Positions 6,919 to 7,178 of a stretch of DNA of 7,178 bases are shown here, one piece after another. Position 1 is the stretch's first letter, and each line of letters begins with the position of its first letter. Where the stretch lies: NCBI GenBank assembly GCA_043780275.1, contig JAYWCV010000065.1:1-7178 (forward strand). Reading direction: 5' to 3'. The notes under the pieces are model-generated. The model made no database searches. It saw only the letters and a program-made list of their open reading frames with translations, and had not been told where the DNA came from. Made by a program: the position numbers and the translations under genes. Source of the DNA: MGR-bin208 sp043780275. GTDB taxonomy: Bacteria; Bacteroidota; Bacteroidia; Chitinophagales; Chitinophagaceae.

Positions 6919-7178
6919 ATGGAAACTTACGGAAAAATATTATTAATTGCGATGCCAGCCTTTTTGATTTTGGTTTTATTTGAAAAATGGTATGGCTGGT
7001 ATAAAGGGAATGACACCGTCCGTTTAATGGACATGATCAGCAGTCTCAGTTCTGGGATTACGAATTCCACAAAGGATGTCTTGAAATTGAGCATTGGTAT
7101 TTTAAGTTATGGTTGGATGGTAGAACACCTGGCCATCATTGAAATTAAGAACACGTTTCTAACATATGTAATTGCATT
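6919..7178 (+). CDS. Sterol desaturase/fatty acid hydroxylase family membrane protein (partial, N-terminus only)
   Basis: The frame is open from ATG at 6919 to the window edge: 86 complete codons, no stop. The N-terminus, METYGKILLIAMPAFLILVL, forms a first membrane helix at about residues 6-21. It is followed by EKWYGWYKGNDTVRLMDMIS and SLSSGITNSTKDVLKLSIG, the pattern of the Bacteroidota branch of the sterol desaturase/fatty acid hydroxylase family, which also includes alkylglycerol monooxygenase-like proteins. A second hydrophobic segment begins near the edge (NTFLTYVIA). The His-box clusters that bind the di-iron centre would lie downstream, outside the window, so activity cannot be judged. 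Likely role: oxygen-dependent hydroxylation or desaturation of a membrane lipid; the substrate is unknown. It is transcribed away from the propeller/hydroxyproline cluster and probably unrelated to it. Assignment rests on N-terminal resemblance from memory. Confidence 0.7.
   Translation, partial: METYGKILLIAMPAFLILVLFEKWYGWYKGNDTVRLMDMISSLSSGITNSTKDVLKLSIGILSYGWMVEHLAIIEIKNTFLTYVIA

Noticed and set aside
1..7178. Mobile elements, CRISPR arrays, tRNA/rRNA or a defence system
   Set aside because: No transposase, terminal repeats, regularly spaced direct repeats, cloverleaf-like sequence or defence-family protein was seen; all long stretches are accounted for by metabolic and envelope genes.

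Overview
The window is typical chromosomal DNA of a Bacteroidota bacterium, probably a Sphingobacteriia/Chitinophagia-type member; that rank is a guess. The pointers are A+T-rich coding DNA, starts with no Shine-Dalgarno sequence and A/T-rich leaders, Sec signal peptides ending in ...Q, a TAnnTTTG-like promoter box, and gene families common in that phylum: an Asp-box VPS10/BNR propeller, a Bacteroidota-style BshC, and a membrane sterol-desaturase homologue.

Layout: five genes lie head to tail on the minus strand, and one partial gene points the other way at the right edge. In minus-strand reading order they are: a secreted 769-aa Asp-box beta-propeller (6882-4573); after 1 base, a proline-racemase-family 4-hydroxyproline 2-epimerase (4571-3513); after 39 bases, a DadA-like FAD D-amino-acid/D-hydroxyproline dehydrogenase (3473-2223); after 19 bases, an exported SMP-30/gluconolactonase-like propeller (2203-1370); after 57 bases, bshC, the cysteine-adding enzyme of bacillithiol synthesis (1312 to beyond base 1). 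A sterol desaturase/fatty acid hydroxylase family gene starts at 6919 on the plus strand and leaves the window. Both edge genes are partial and were read directly from the nucleotides.

How they work together: the epimerase and the FAD dehydrogenase form the first two steps of trans-4-hydroxy-L-proline catabolism. The first step gives cis-4-hydroxy-D-proline and the second gives 1-pyrroline-4-hydroxy-2-carboxylate. The next two enzymes of the known pathway, a DapA-family deaminase and the ketoglutarate-semialdehyde dehydrogenase, are not in the window. The two exported propellers are so closely spaced with this pair that they are probably co-transcribed, but neither has a sequence-defined substrate. 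bshC could be read through from the same transcript or have its own start; its function is unrelated.

I found no tRNA or rRNA, CRISPR array, insertion sequence, phage gene or pseudogene, and no stretch over 300 bases lacks a gene. Nothing here is clearly a new biological system. The most interesting question is the coupling of two exported propellers to a hydroxyproline-degrading pair.
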